Shown: positions 16,970 through 25,084 of the stretch, in pieces
How the letters are laid out: each line of letters begins with the position of its first letter
Numbering within the stretch: the first letter of the stretch is position 1
Source: Bacilli bacterium
GTDB taxonomy: Bacteria; Bacillota_I; Bacilli_A; RFN20; CAG-826
Reading direction: 5' to 3'
Length of the DNA: 51,421 nt
Assembly: GCA_017651565.1 (NCBI GenBank)
Contig: JAGCCQ010000044.1
Coordinates: 1 to 51,421 of the forward strand
Made by a program: the position numbers and the translations under genes
The notes under the pieces: generated by a model
The model's database searches: none
What the model was told of the DNA's origin: nothing
The model's input: only the letters and a program-made list of their open reading frames with translations

Positions 16970-18575
16970 TTTTCTCCTCCTTTTGGAATATTACAAAGTA
17001 AATATCATCTTCTTGTTTGATAGAAGTGTATTTACTTTCATCAAGTTTTTCTACTTTTCCTTCAATATTTATCTTAACTATATAATCCTTATTAAATATA
17101 GCTGTAACACCTGTAATGGTTTTGAAATTATTTATAATAGCTTGTCCAATATTTGTATAAATTTCTAATAACTTTTTAGAATCATATATTCCTTTTGCTG
17201 AACCCACTATTGCAGTCTTAATATTAAGCTTTTCTAAATAACGCAAAAGTTCATTAATAGATAAGAAAAGTTCGTTTAAATCGATTTCTTTGTTTTCTTT
17301 TGATAAAAGTTTTAAGTTAGCGAATCTTTTAATATAGATACTTAAAAGCAAGATTATAAGAACATTTTTCCCAAATAGCGAATCGTCTTTCCTAACTTCT
17401 TTAGATAGTTCAATAATTCTAGAAGATTCACTTAAAACATCCTTCGCAATTTCATCATAAATCTTATTCTTTTCCGTTAAGGAAAGTTGTTCTTCTTTTA
17501 AGTTACTAATAAGAAGATTTAATTGTTCTTCTTCTTTTAATCTATCGTTAATTTCACTAAGTTCTTTATAGACTTCATTTAAGTCAGAAATATTACTAAT
17601 CCATGTGATTTTCCCGCCTGGAATCGATGCGTTTTGATACAAGTAATTTCCTACAATCTCTTGAGGTTCATCACTTTCTAAAATTAAGCCGCTATCTGCG
17701 TTTTGATATACAACCTTATTAGATTTATCTAATATAAATGCTGGTAAAGACATATTTTGGAAGATATTTTTATAGTTTCTATTAACCGCAATAATGCGTA
17801 AATCAATTAAAGAAAGAATGTATCCAGCAGTCATAAAACAAATAGTTTCAGGGAACTCACATAACATAGACATTCCATTAATTTTTGGTCTTAAGTTAAA
17901 CATATACAAAACAACATAAATTAAACCTAAAAGTAATGGTATAAGAGATAAATATGCGCGACGTTTTCCTTTAACAATTTGACATTGTTTAAAGAAAACT
18001 ACGAAAGAGGCGATAAATAAAACTGCGACATACGCAAGCGCAATATAATAAATTGCTCCATGTTTATAATCACTGTCCCAGTTAACAAATCCTTCTTTAA
18101 ATCTAAAAGCAGTTTGATGTAAATCGTTTAATGAAATTAAAACCGTTAATAGTAAAGAAATAGATCCCGCGATTACATAAATTAATAAAACACTTCTTTT
18201 ATGAGTCTCATAATAGTTAGCTAAAGAAGCGACTAACATGAAAAAAGGTATAAATAAAATTGGTAAATAATATAAATACCATAGATGTCTAGACACTACT
18301 TCTATCTTAGTAAAACCACCATATTTCAAAACTCTAAATAAAGTTAATAAAAACATCAAAGAGGAAATAGCTAGTAAGCATCTCTTCTGCTTTGAATAAG
18401 AAACATTAATATTAAAATATAAAATCAGTAATATAGATAAAAATATATAAATAAAAGATGAAACAACAAGTTTGCTGTTTATTAAATCAATTCCAAATTG
18501 GAAAAGACCACAAAAAAGATAAATACCTAATATAGAAAGATTAACTAATATTACGGTTGGTATTTTCTTTTTCAT
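16962..18575 (-). CDS. Seven-TM sensor protein with degenerate kinase-like C-terminus
   Basis: A 537-residue protein. Seven or eight membrane segments (residues 8-265) resemble the 7TM N-terminal domain found on some histidine kinases. A PAS-like region follows (FQNMSLPAFILDKSNKVVYQ), then a coiled coil and a domain shaped like a kinase core (YTNIGQAIINNFKTITGVTA). It lacks a convincing acceptor histidine in the helix SESSRIIELSKEVRKDDS and has no glycine-rich G box, so it is probably catalytically inactive. It overlaps the active kinase gene by 8 nt. The arrangement suggests a receptor that controls the downstream kinase, perhaps as a heterodimer. Confidence 0.75.
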   Translation of the reverse strand: MKKKIPTVILVNLSILGIYLFCGLFQFGIDLINSKLVVSSFIYIFLSILLILYFNINVSYSKQKRCLLAISSLMFLLTLFRVLKYGGFTKIEVVSRHLWYLYYLPILFIPFFMLVASLANYYETHKRSVLLIYVIAGSISLLLTVLISLNDLHQTAFRFKEGFVNWDSDYKHGAIYYIALAYVAVLFIASFVVFFKQCQIVKGKRRAYLSLIPLLLGLIYVVLYMFNLRPKINGMSMLCEFPETICFMTAGYILSLIDLRIIAVNRNYKNIFQNMSLPAFILDKSNKVVYQNADSGLILESDEPQEIVGNYLYQNASIPGGKITWISNISDLNEVYKELSEINDRLKEEEQLNLLISNLKEEQLSLTEKNKIYDEIAKDVLSESSRIIELSKEVRKDDSLFGKNVLIILLLSIYIKRFANLKLLSKENKEIDLNELFLSINELLRYLEKLNIKTAIVGSAKGIYDSKKLLEIYTNIGQAIINNFKTITGVTAIFNKDYIVKINIEGKVEKLDESKYTSIKQEDDIYFVIFQKEEKND

Positions 18576-18577
18576 CT

Positions 18578-18964
18578 TTATGATTCTTCGATACCAATAC
18601 TAATACTTTTATATTTGTTTTTAGTAGCGTATTTATATGAATCGCTCTTTTTAATAGCGCTATATATATCTTCATCAATAGAATCGCTCCAAATCTCATC
18701 ATATAGTTTTGTATTAAAAGAATCTGGGGCAAAGCAAAGCTTAACAAAGACTTGATAATACTCATCGTCTTCGCTTTCATATTGTCGAATTAAGTTGAAA
18801 TAAAATATATTTTCACCAGTGAAATCATATGCTCCTGTTTCGAAAAGAATGCATTCTTCTTCATCATTAGTTGGGATTTCACACATTTGTTTAAAAATAT
18901 CTATGATTTCATCGATAGACATTCCTTCTTTTATATTTGCTTTTAAAAATTCGACTAATCCCAT
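18578..18964 (-). CDS. Small acidic protein, first gene of the signalling operon
   Basis: A 128-residue, strongly acidic soluble protein with no motif I recognise (MGLVEFLKANIKEGMSIDEI at the start). It ends 2 nt before the pseudokinase start, so it is likely co-transcribed with the three signalling genes. There is no Shine-Dalgarno site; a minus-strand TATAAT ends 9 nt before the ATG with TTGATA further upstream, suggesting a leaderless or nearly leaderless transcript. Its role may be regulatory within the operon, but nothing in the sequence proves it. Confidence 0.7.
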   Translation of the reverse strand: MGLVEFLKANIKEGMSIDEIIDIFKQMCEIPTNDEEECILFETGAYDFTGENIFYFNLIRQYESEDDEYYQVFVKLCFAPDSFNTKLYDEIWSDSIDEDIYSAIKKSDSYKYATKNKYKSISIGIEES

Positions 18965-19033
18965 ATGAAAATTATTATAAATATTAATTGTCTATATCAA
19001 GGATAAATTTGTAAATTACCACATACTAATAAA

Positions 19034-19567
19034 TTATCGAATCTTAATCCAATATCTTCTAGTTACCACTTCACCATATTCATCTGAATTAGAAACTTTA
19101 TTCTCTAATACACCACCATTATTCTCTATTACTTTAGCGGATCCAATATTGTCGTCGTCACATGTAACAAGAACTTTATCTTCTTTAACTAATTCTTTTG
19201 CTTTAATTAATCCTAATCTAAGGAGTTCAGTTCCGTATCCTTGTCTCCAATATTTTGGATTAATGCCATAACCGATATGTCCACCAATAGATAAAAGAGC
19301 AGGTGTTAATTCTACTCTTATATGAATTACGCCAATGAATTTATCATCATCAACACCAAAATAGTCATAAGAAACGACTCTATTTGGTTTCAACTTAGTT
19401 TTATCACGATGATCTTTCATTTTTTGAATAATATCTACACTATCAATATCATTAAAAATCAGGTTACGTTGATTCATTTCGCCGTTTTTAATTTTATTAA
19501 AAGATAAAAGATATGCTTCTTTATACTGTTCTAAATATTTTTCATCACCATCAATAAGTCTTAACAT
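19034..19567 (-). CDS. GNAT family N-acetyltransferase
   Basis: A 177-residue acetyltransferase. The acetyl-CoA binding motif A is GHIGYGINPKYWRQGYGTEL, with R/Q-x-x-G-x-G/A as RQGYGT; a later VTCDDDNIGSAKVIENNGG matches motif B. The fold and length suit the RimJ/RimL-like subgroup that acetylates protein N-termini or small molecules. No Shine-Dalgarno site; TTTACA, 16 nt, TATAAT ends 10 nt before the ATG. It is divergent from the VWA lipoprotein gene. Substrate unknown. Confidence 0.85.
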   Translation of the reverse strand: MLRLIDGDEKYLEQYKEAYLLSFNKIKNGEMNQRNLIFNDIDSVDIIQKMKDHRDKTKLKPNRVVSYDYFGVDDDKFIGVIHIRVELTPALLSIGGHIGYGINPKYWRQGYGTELLRLGLIKAKELVKEDKVLVTCDDDNIGSAKVIENNGGVLENKVSNSDEYGEVVTRRYWIKIR

Positions 19568-19577
19568 ACATATGTTT

Positions 19578-19605
19578 ATTATAAGGTTAGTAGCATGTTT
19601 GTAAA
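19578..19605 (-). promoter_or_regulatory. Leaderless-type promoter of the GNAT gene
   Basis: TTTACA (-35), a 16-nt spacer and TATAAT (-10) precede the ATG at 19567 by 10 nt. Transcription would start about 4 nt before the ATG, leaving no room for a ribosome site. Confidence 0.7.
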
Positions 19606-19705
19606 CGCAAATAAGATAATATGTGCTATTATATTGAAAATAATTTTAAATATTTTGAACAGATATACATTTACACATCGTTATATTTGGTGAGAGGTAG
19701 AAATT

Positions 19706-20977
19706 ATGAAAACAAAAGTTAAATATCTATTAGGGGCATCAATTCTTTTTTTATTAGCAGGCTGTGCAGCTAACGATGCACCTTGGGGTGGAAACGATGA
19801 ACCTTATGACGCAAGCTCAAAAGGTGAAGCAGCAACAGGAGATTACTACACTCCTACTCCAAGTGAAGATGTATCTACTAAAAAAACTACGAACAGTGAT
19901 GCCAATCAAGCATCAGCACAAGATAATCTTCCAAAATCAGGCCAGATAACTTGCTCTGCAGTTGACGATAATAGCAATTATACTTATTGGAACGAATTAT
20001 GCTTCTCTACTGATTACAACAATAGAAATCCCGTTGGATTTAGTAGATATGTAAATTCTTATGATTTTAATACAAAAAATCGTGTAGAACTTAATATCAT
20101 CAACGGTAAAAACATCAAAGTTTCTCTTAAAGACGCTCAAATGCAAGCATATGTAGATAATTTCCATAAAGCATATTTATTCCCTACTGCTTCTGCTGCT
20201 AGTTATGAGGTAGAAATCAGTTATGTAGATTCTAATAATCAAAGTCAAACAATCGATAAAACAGTTAAAGATGGCGATATCATCGATTTAGAGCAAACAT
20301 TCACCACTAACACTAATATGCAAATCATGTTTGTTATTGATGCCACTGGTTCAATGGGTGATGAACTTAGTTATTTAAAAGCTGAAATTGATGACATCAT
20401 TACTAAAGTAAAAGATGCAAACCAAACAGCAAATATAGAATTATCAATTCTCATGTATCGTGATACGACAGATGAATATTTAACTAGATATAGTGATTTC
20501 TCCACTGATATCGAGGCTCAAAAAGCATTCCTTCTTGAACAAACTGCAAAAGCAGGCGGAGATAGGCCAGAAGCTGTTGACGAAGCATTATCTTTAGCAA
20601 TGGAAAAACAATGGAACGAAAATGCTACAAAGTTATTAATCCATGTCGCAGATGCTCCAGCACACGATGCAGATGTTCCACGTTGGAATACAGCAGTTCT
20701 AGATGCAGCATCTAAAGGAATTAAAATCTTAACTGTTGGTTGTTCTGGAATTGATAAGAAAACCGAATATTTATTCAGAAGTCAATCCATTATTACCGGT
20801 GGTCAATACATCTATCTTACAGATGATTCAAAAATCGGCAATAGTCATCTTGAAGCTTCCACAGAACACTCTGTTACAGTCGAATACTTAAACTCCTGCT
20901 TAGTTAGATTAATCACTGGTTACTTCAAAGGAATTCATATTAATCCAATTCCATACCATCAAGATGCAAAAGCATAG
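19706..20977 (+). CDS. Lipoprotein with von Willebrand factor A domain
   Basis: A 423-residue lipoprotein: lipobox LAGC at Cys20, then a low-complexity Ser/Thr/Asp spacer to about residue 75. The VWA domain begins with the metal-site motif MFVIDATGSMGDELS (a DxTGS form of the MIDAS), continues with ILMYRDTTDEY, AGGDRPEAVDEALSLA and LLIHVADAPAHDAD, and ends near residue 390. All expected MIDAS positions are present, so ion-dependent binding is likely. GAGAGG precedes the ATG. A surface ligand-binding role is inferred; the partner is unknown. It is the only plus-strand gene in the first 29 kb and has its own terminator. Confidence 0.88.
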   Translation: MKTKVKYLLGASILFLLAGCAANDAPWGGNDEPYDASSKGEAATGDYYTPTPSEDVSTKKTTNSDANQASAQDNLPKSGQITCSAVDDNSNYTYWNELCFSTDYNNRNPVGFSRYVNSYDFNTKNRVELNIINGKNIKVSLKDAQMQAYVDNFHKAYLFPTASAASYEVEISYVDSNNQSQTIDKTVKDGDIIDLEQTFTTNTNMQIMFVIDATGSMGDELSYLKAEIDDIITKVKDANQTANIELSILMYRDTTDEYLTRYSDFSTDIEAQKAFLLEQTAKAGGDRPEAVDEALSLAMEKQWNENATKLLIHVADAPAHDADVPRWNTAVLDAASKGIKILTVGCSGIDKKTEYLFRSQSIITGGQYIYLTDDSKIGNSHLEASTEHSVTVEYLNSCLVRLITGYFKGIHINPIPYHQDAKA

Positions 20978-21000
20978 ATTTATATATTAAAAACAAAAAT

Positions 21001-21023
21001 TGGTCTTATCTGAAATAAGGCCA
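21001..21023 (+). terminator. Intrinsic terminator of the VWA lipoprotein gene
   Basis: TGGTCTTAT/ATAAGGCCA stem (one G-U pair) with a short loop, followed by TTTTTATT on the plus strand. Confidence 0.85.
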
Positions 21024-21055
21024 TTTTTATTCATAAATAAATAGTTTTGTTAATA

Positions 21056-21502
21056 TTACTTCGTTTTCTTAATTAAGAATGCAGAATGATACGTCATATC
21101 GTTATCATCAACATAGAATTTTAGAGCCCTTTTATAATCCTTAGTTGATGTACCTAAAACAATATATTTAACGTTATCTTTTACCTCATTTTCTATTATT
21201 GAAAAGAGGGTTTTTCCAATGCCTTTACTACGGTAGCTAGGAACAACATATAATTCCTCGACTTCAAAGCATTTATCCCCTACTTCTATGTATGATCTTT
21301 TTTGATCCTCAATGAAATACTTACCCATGATATAGCCGACCAACTTATCATCGTCATAAGCTACATACAAAGGTTCGTGTAAATCGTCTTTTGTATTTCC
21401 AACAAGACCAAAGGTACAATCCTCATCTTCCCACATTTTAGAAAGTTTAATAAGGTCTGCAATTTCTCTTTCATCTAAAATAGCTTTTTTATACGTAATC
21501 AT
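21056..21502 (-). CDS. GNAT family N-acetyltransferase
   Basis: A 148-residue acetyltransferase. Motif A is EELYVVPSYRSKGIGKTLFS (RSKGIG matches the R/Q-x-x-G-x-G/A acetyl-CoA loop); ALKFYVDDNDMTYHSAFLIK forms the C-terminal strand pair. It lies 30 nt after the unknown gene at 21533 and is probably co-transcribed. No strong ribosome site is visible. Substrate unknown. Confidence 0.85.
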   Translation of the reverse strand: MITYKKAILDEREIADLIKLSKMWEDEDCTFGLVGNTKDDLHEPLYVAYDDDKLVGYIMGKYFIEDQKRSYIEVGDKCFEVEELYVVPSYRSKGIGKTLFSIIENEVKDNVKYIVLGTSTKDYKRALKFYVDDNDMTYHSAFLIKKTK

Positions 21503-21532
21503 AGATTTATTTTTAACACTTTCTAGAAAATT

Positions 21533-22135
21533 TTAATAAAGCAACCTTCCCAAAGATACTTTGTTTCTCTTAGCATAAAAAATAGCTTTAACTAAACCAG
21601 TACACTCTTCTTCTTTAACTTCTTGAACATTGATTCTCGTTTGACCTTCAATAGTCTTAATTAATCTATTTTCTTTGCCAAGTATCAATAAATTGATTTC
21701 ATCATCTTCAATTTGTATTTCCCATACTTTTTCTTTGGTATTTAAACCAACTTTTATTAATAATTCATTCGCATCGTTTTGAATATCTTTCTTATATGGA
21801 GCATTGAATTCTATGTTTTCGTTTTTATAAATGTTAAAAAGTCGACTCAATTTATCAGAAGAATTTGAAAAATCTACTCCAACTTTACGGTAAGTTGAGC
21901 CCATAAAATCAACTAAATAATCTGGCCCCACTATTTCATCTAGTTGACGTTCATATTTATCCAAATCATCCAAAGAAACAGAATCATCTTTTAGATTAAA
22001 ACGTAGAATGATAAAACCAAAATAAGGAACAACAATATATTCTTCAAAAACTATTTTGTGATTAGTAAGTTTATCTATTGTTACTTTTATTTTAGTTATG
22101 TGGTTATTGAATATTTCGCTGTCAGTAAACATCAT
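21533..22135 (-). CDS. Protein of unknown function
   Basis: A 200-residue soluble protein without signal peptide or membrane segment. I recognise no family. It has a mixed alpha/beta pattern with acidic and basic patches (WEIQIEDDEINLLILGKENR). The start is one of two adjacent ATG codons; no ribosome site precedes them and a TACAAT box lies 6 nt upstream, again suggesting a leaderless transcript. It is followed after 30 nt by a GNAT gene. Confidence 0.6.
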   Translation of the reverse strand: MMFTDSEIFNNHITKIKVTIDKLTNHKIVFEEYIVVPYFGFIILRFNLKDDSVSLDDLDKYERQLDEIVGPDYLVDFMGSTYRKVGVDFSNSSDKLSRLFNIYKNENIEFNAPYKKDIQNDANELLIKVGLNTKEKVWEIQIEDDEINLLILGKENRLIKTIEGQTRINVQEVKEEECTGLVKAIFYAKRNKVSLGRLLY

Positions 22136-22394
22136 ATTTTCATTGTATTTTAATATTGTAATAGATGCTACTTTTTAAATAAAAACAGTACCGATTTGTA
22201 TCGATGCTGTAGTTAATGTTTGAAAAATAAACGCAAGAAATAATACAAATAAGACACTTCTTGCAAATAAATGATACACCCTCCAAAAAATGGGACAGTT
22301 TTTACTTATAATGGTACACCTTTTCTGTCATCAACCAGATTACAGAATCCAATTTAGCGATAAAGTAGGCTTTTTTGTATGTTTCTAAGTTTGA
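22136..22394. other. Intergenic region with terminator and possible insertion-sequence end fragments
   Basis: On the minus strand a terminator for the hydrolase gene lies at 22185-22210: an 11-bp stem (ACAGCATCGAT with ATCGGTACTGT, one mismatch and one wobble) plus TTTTTATTT. Between 22263 and 22325 there are two related strings, ATGATACACCCTCC and ATGGTACACCTTTT, the first followed by CAAAAAATGGGACAG. They look like terminal repeats of an IS3-like element, but no transposase remains. No gene is visible. Confidence 0.5.
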
Positions 22395-23387
22395 TTAATC
22401 TCCTAATTCCTTAATAAAAAGTTTTATTTCTTCCGCGACTCTTTCATATTCAATAATATGCAAGCAATGGCCTGCTGATGAATAGACAAGTTTTCCTTTT
22501 TTTGAAGCATTGACTAACTCAATATGGGCGTCTAACCATTTCTTATCTCCATCTTCCATTTCATGACCTGCTTCTTGATTAATAAACCATTCAGGAACAT
22601 CCACAAATTGAAGAGTTGGTTGAGTAGGAAGAGGCTTATTATTAATCACTGCTTTGGATTTTTCGTTGTTAAAGTTTAATTCCTCACTATAGATATCGTA
22701 ATTGCTTTCGTTCTTTGTGCCGAGTGCTTTGAGTAATCGAACTTCTTTTTTAGTTAATAATTCTTTAATTTTTGGTCTAAACCAATGTCGAGTCCACCCT
22801 GCAACTCTTAATACATTCACGTAAAAAGCTTCCCACTTCCAATATTTAAGGTTCCAATTATCAACATAGGCAGCAAGATTGGTATCAAAACCAATAAATG
22901 CTTTAACTTCATCAGGATAGTTTTGTTCCCAATATTCAACTTCGTTTCCTCCGTTAGAGTGAGCGCAGATAATGTATGGGCCTTTAATTCCTAATTTAGA
23001 GAAAGCTTGGCGGTATTCATCAACAATGGTTTTAAAATCACGTTTATATTTCACAATATCGCTTTGTCCATACCCAAATTTTTCCGGAACGACAATCTTG
23101 TAATCACCCTCCAATTTCGAATACAACGGCTTAAATTCTAAGATTGGTGAATTGCTACCAAGACCAGGAAGAAAAACTAATGTATGTTTTCCTTCGCCTT
23201 TGACCAGCACACTCATCTTATGACCGTTAACTTCAACAAACTCTCCAATAGGTGTATTAACAAGTTTTTTATCTCTTAATCTAAGAATTGAGTTAACTAA
23301 TATTGATATAAACCACACTAATAAAAAAAACGGGAAAAATACGATTATTCCGATTATCTTTAAAATTTTTAATACTTTATCTTTCAT
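22395..23387 (-). CDS. Membrane-anchored alpha/beta hydrolase
   Basis: A 330-residue protein. One N-terminal membrane segment (residues 9-35) precedes an alpha/beta hydrolase fold. FLPGLGSNSP is the oxyanion loop, ICAHSNGGNE holds the nucleophile serine in an AHSNG elbow (the usual GxSxG with Ala first), and SAGHCLHIIEY carries the catalytic histidine. GGGAG lies 9 nt before the ATG. Probably faces outside or sits on the membrane. Substrate unknown; the group includes lipases, esterases and lactonases. Confidence 0.82.
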   Translation of the reverse strand: MKDKVLKILKIIGIIVFFPFFLLVWFISILVNSILRLRDKKLVNTPIGEFVEVNGHKMSVLVKGEGKHTLVFLPGLGSNSPILEFKPLYSKLEGDYKIVVPEKFGYGQSDIVKYKRDFKTIVDEYRQAFSKLGIKGPYIICAHSNGGNEVEYWEQNYPDEVKAFIGFDTNLAAYVDNWNLKYWKWEAFYVNVLRVAGWTRHWFRPKIKELLTKKEVRLLKALGTKNESNYDIYSEELNFNNEKSKAVINNKPLPTQPTLQFVDVPEWFINQEAGHEMEDGDKKWLDAHIELVNASKKGKLVYSSAGHCLHIIEYERVAEEIKLFIKELGD

Positions 23388-23450
23388 TTTTTAAAACTCC
23401 CGTTTTCTACTTCTAATATAAATTAACATATCTTTTTATTTCAGCTGCCT

Positions 23451-23936
23451 TTATAGTTTTATAACCGCGTTAATATCTTCGCCCTGTTCTCCAATCTCTT
23501 GAAACCCCATTGATAGATATAGATTTCTTGCCGTTATGTTTTCTTTATCGTAACAAATCCAACAATACTCAGCTTTACCATGTGGGAATGTTTTAATAAA
23601 ATCTAAAGCGAGTTTTACCGCTTCTCTTCCATACCCTCTACCTTGGTATCTCTTATCAATCATAATTCTCCAAAGAAAATAGTTATTCTTAGCAATCTCA
23701 GGTGCTTCTGGATCATCACACACTTCACTATAATCATAGGCAATAAGAAGAAAACCAACTGGTTTTTTGTCATTATAAATACCAAACGGATAGACCGCTC
23801 CTTTAGTTTTATTACCGGTATAGGCATGAAGCATACTCCATACATTATCAGCAACAAATCTCTTTTGGTCTCTTCTTGTTTTTAAAAACATTACATCCCA
23901 AGCGTTATATTTATCTAATTCTACTAAATGAATCAT
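23451..23936 (-). CDS. GNAT family N-acetyltransferase
   Basis: A 161-residue acetyltransferase. Motif A is FLWRIMIDKRYQGRGYGREA (QGRGYG loop), then ENITARNLYLSMGFQEIGEQ as motif B. The frame stays open upstream to 24083, but that stretch runs through the terminator and tRNA gene and is not coding; the ATG at 23936 is the real start. A TACAAT box lies 6 nt before it and there is no ribosome site. Substrate unknown. Confidence 0.85.
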   Translation of the reverse strand: MIHLVELDKYNAWDVMFLKTRRDQKRFVADNVWSMLHAYTGNKTKGAVYPFGIYNDKKPVGFLLIAYDYSEVCDDPEAPEIAKNNYFLWRIMIDKRYQGRGYGREAVKLALDFIKTFPHGKAEYCWICYDKENITARNLYLSMGFQEIGEQGEDINAVIKL

Positions 23937-23986
23937 ATATTTATTGTAATTTGATAATGCAATAAAAAACACTTTTTTAACAAAAA

Positions 23987-24011
23987 ACAGTCCTGAATGT
24001 ATCAAGACTGT
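23987..24011 (-). terminator. Intrinsic terminator of the rpsU-tRNA unit
   Basis: ACAGTCCTGA pairs with TCAAGACTGT (10 bp with one wobble, 5-nt loop); on the minus strand TTTTTTG follows. It lies 10 nt beyond the tRNA 3' end. It resembles the terminator at 22185-22210. Confidence 0.8.
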
Positions 24012-24021
24012 AGTTATCGAT

Positions 24022-24097
24022 TGGTTGCGGAGGCAGGATTTGAACGCTGCGACCTCCAGGTTATGGGCCTGATGAGCTACCACTGCTCTACTCCGCG
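24022..24097 (-). tRNA. Initiator tRNA-fMet (CAU), atypical
   Basis: A 76-nt tRNA on the minus strand with encoded ACCA. The acceptor arms CGCGGAG and CTCCGCA leave C1 opposite A72 unpaired, the mark of bacterial initiator tRNA, and most of the rest matches Bacillus fMet. Departures: the anticodon stem has A29-T41 where G-C is usual (TCAGG/CCTGG); the loop CCCATAA has C at position 33 in place of the near-universal T; the D loop is short (AGTGGTA); the T stem has an extra C (GCAGCG before TTCAAAT), which must bulge. The gene lies 43 nt downstream of rpsU on the same strand, without a terminator between them. Confidence 0.88.
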
Positions 24098-24104
24098 ATG
24101 TCTA

Positions 24105-24117
24105 AGGCCCATAACCT
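24105..24117. repeat. 13-nt inverted copy of the anticodon arm in the tRNA 5' leader
   Basis: AGGCCCATAACCT at 24105-24117 is the exact reverse complement of 24058-24070, the anticodon arm of the initiator tRNA. In the transcript, the 5' leader (8-20 nt upstream of the mature end) could pair perfectly over 13 nt with the anticodon arm. Confidence 0.85.
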
Positions 24118-24140
24118 ATTCGGAATGAGCCAATTTGTAA

Positions 24141-24317
24141 TTACTTACGGTTTTTTCTGCGAGCATTCTCACTCTTAACTTTTCTCTTTAATGACTTTTT
24201 AAGGAAGAATTCTCTCTTTTTTGCTTCTTGGATAGTTCCAGCCTTATTTACTTGACGTTTGAATTTACGTAAAGCATCATCTAAAGTTTCGTTTTCACGT
24301 ACTACGATTTTTGGCAT
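24141..24317 (-). CDS. rpsU: 30S ribosomal protein bS21
   Basis: A 58-residue basic protein, [20 protein letters not shown] at the start and [11 protein letters not shown] at the end, matching bS21 of Firmicutes in length and sequence. It binds the 30S platform near the anti-Shine-Dalgarno region of 16S rRNA and aids initiation. A strong ribosome site (AGGAGGTGA) lies 6 nt before the ATG. An 8-bp inverted repeat (24345-24352 with 24372-24379) lies in the leader. It precedes the initiator tRNA gene, so two initiation components may share a transcript. Confidence 0.95.
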   Translation of the reverse strand: MPKIVVRENETLDDALRKFKRQVNKAGTIQEAKKREFFLKKSLKRKVKSENARRKNRK

Positions 24318-24394
24318 CTTTCTTCACCTCCTCAGCAAAATTCAGCGTTATTACTCTACACTTTATTAATAAATAACGCAAGCATTAAATAAAA

Positions 24395-25030
24395 TTAAAT
24401 AATTTTTGTACCGTTGCTAGTGCCAATACGTGTAGCGCCTGCTTCTACCATAGCGAGTAAATCTTCATGAGTTCTTACTCCGCCAGAAGCTTTAACGCCC
24501 ATATCAGGACCAACTGTTTTTCTCATTAGAGCAACGTCTGCTGCTGTTGCACCACCAGTTGAAAAACCAGTAGATGTTTTGACAAAGTCAGCACCTGCAT
24601 TTTTAGCAGCGATACATGCTCTAACTTTTTCATCATCAGTTAATAAACAAGTTTCGATAATAACTTTTAGAACTTTATTACCCGCAACTTCTTTAAGAAG
24701 TTTAATTTCTTCTTCAACATAGTCATCATTGCCGTTTTTAAGCATACCAACGTTGATAACCATATCAATTTCATCAGCGCCTTGATTAATAGCTAATTTA
24801 GCTTCGTCAACTTTAGTTCTTGTTAAGTTCATTCCTAAAGGGAAACCAATGACTGTACAGACTTTAACATCCGATTCTTTTAAGCATTCACTTGCAAGAG
24901 GAACATATGCAGGATTAACGCATACTGACATAAAGTCATATTGTTTTGCTTCTTCGCAAAGCTTAACAATTTGTTCAGGAGTTGCATCCTGCTTTAAAAG
25001 TGTGTGATCGATTAATTTATTATATTTCAT
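24395..25030 (-). CDS. deoC: Deoxyribose-phosphate aldolase
   Basis: A 211-residue class I aldolase splitting 2-deoxyribose 5-phosphate into glyceraldehyde 3-phosphate and acetaldehyde, allowing deoxynucleoside use. Family signatures are clear: [19 protein letters not shown] at the N-terminus, [17 protein letters not shown], the Schiff-base lysine in [16 protein letters not shown], and [14 protein letters not shown] near the C-terminus. Usual length for the family. No other deo gene is adjacent; the acetaldehyde product could feed AdhE, encoded elsewhere in this window. Confidence 0.95.
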   Translation of the reverse strand: MKYNKLIDHTLLKQDATPEQIVKLCEEAKQYDFMSVCVNPAYVPLASECLKESDVKVCTVIGFPLGMNLTRTKVDEAKLAINQGADEIDMVINVGMLKNGNDDYVEEEIKLLKEVAGNKVLKVIIETCLLTDDEKVRACIAAKNAGADFVKTSTGFSTGGATAADVALMRKTVGPDMGVKASGGVRTHEDLLAMVEAGATRIGTSNGTKII

Positions 25031-25068
25031 ATATTTAACCTCGCTTAGTTATTATACATAAAATAAAA

Positions 25069-25082
25069 AGGTCTTTCGACCT
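25069..25082 (-). terminator. Intrinsic terminator of rpmF
   Basis: AGGTC-GAAA-GACCT on the minus strand, a 5-bp stem with GNRA tetraloop, followed by TTTTTATTTTATG. Two nt past the rpmF stop codon. Confidence 0.85.
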
Positions 25083-25084
25083 AA

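Noticed and set aside
18541-18780. Minus-strand frame overlapping the small acidic gene
   Set aside because: It is a frame-shifted shadow of the 18578-18964 gene, which abuts the operon properly.
23937-24083. N-terminal extension of the GNAT gene
   Set aside because: The extension runs through a terminator and the tRNA 3' half; the real acetyltransferase start is at 23936.
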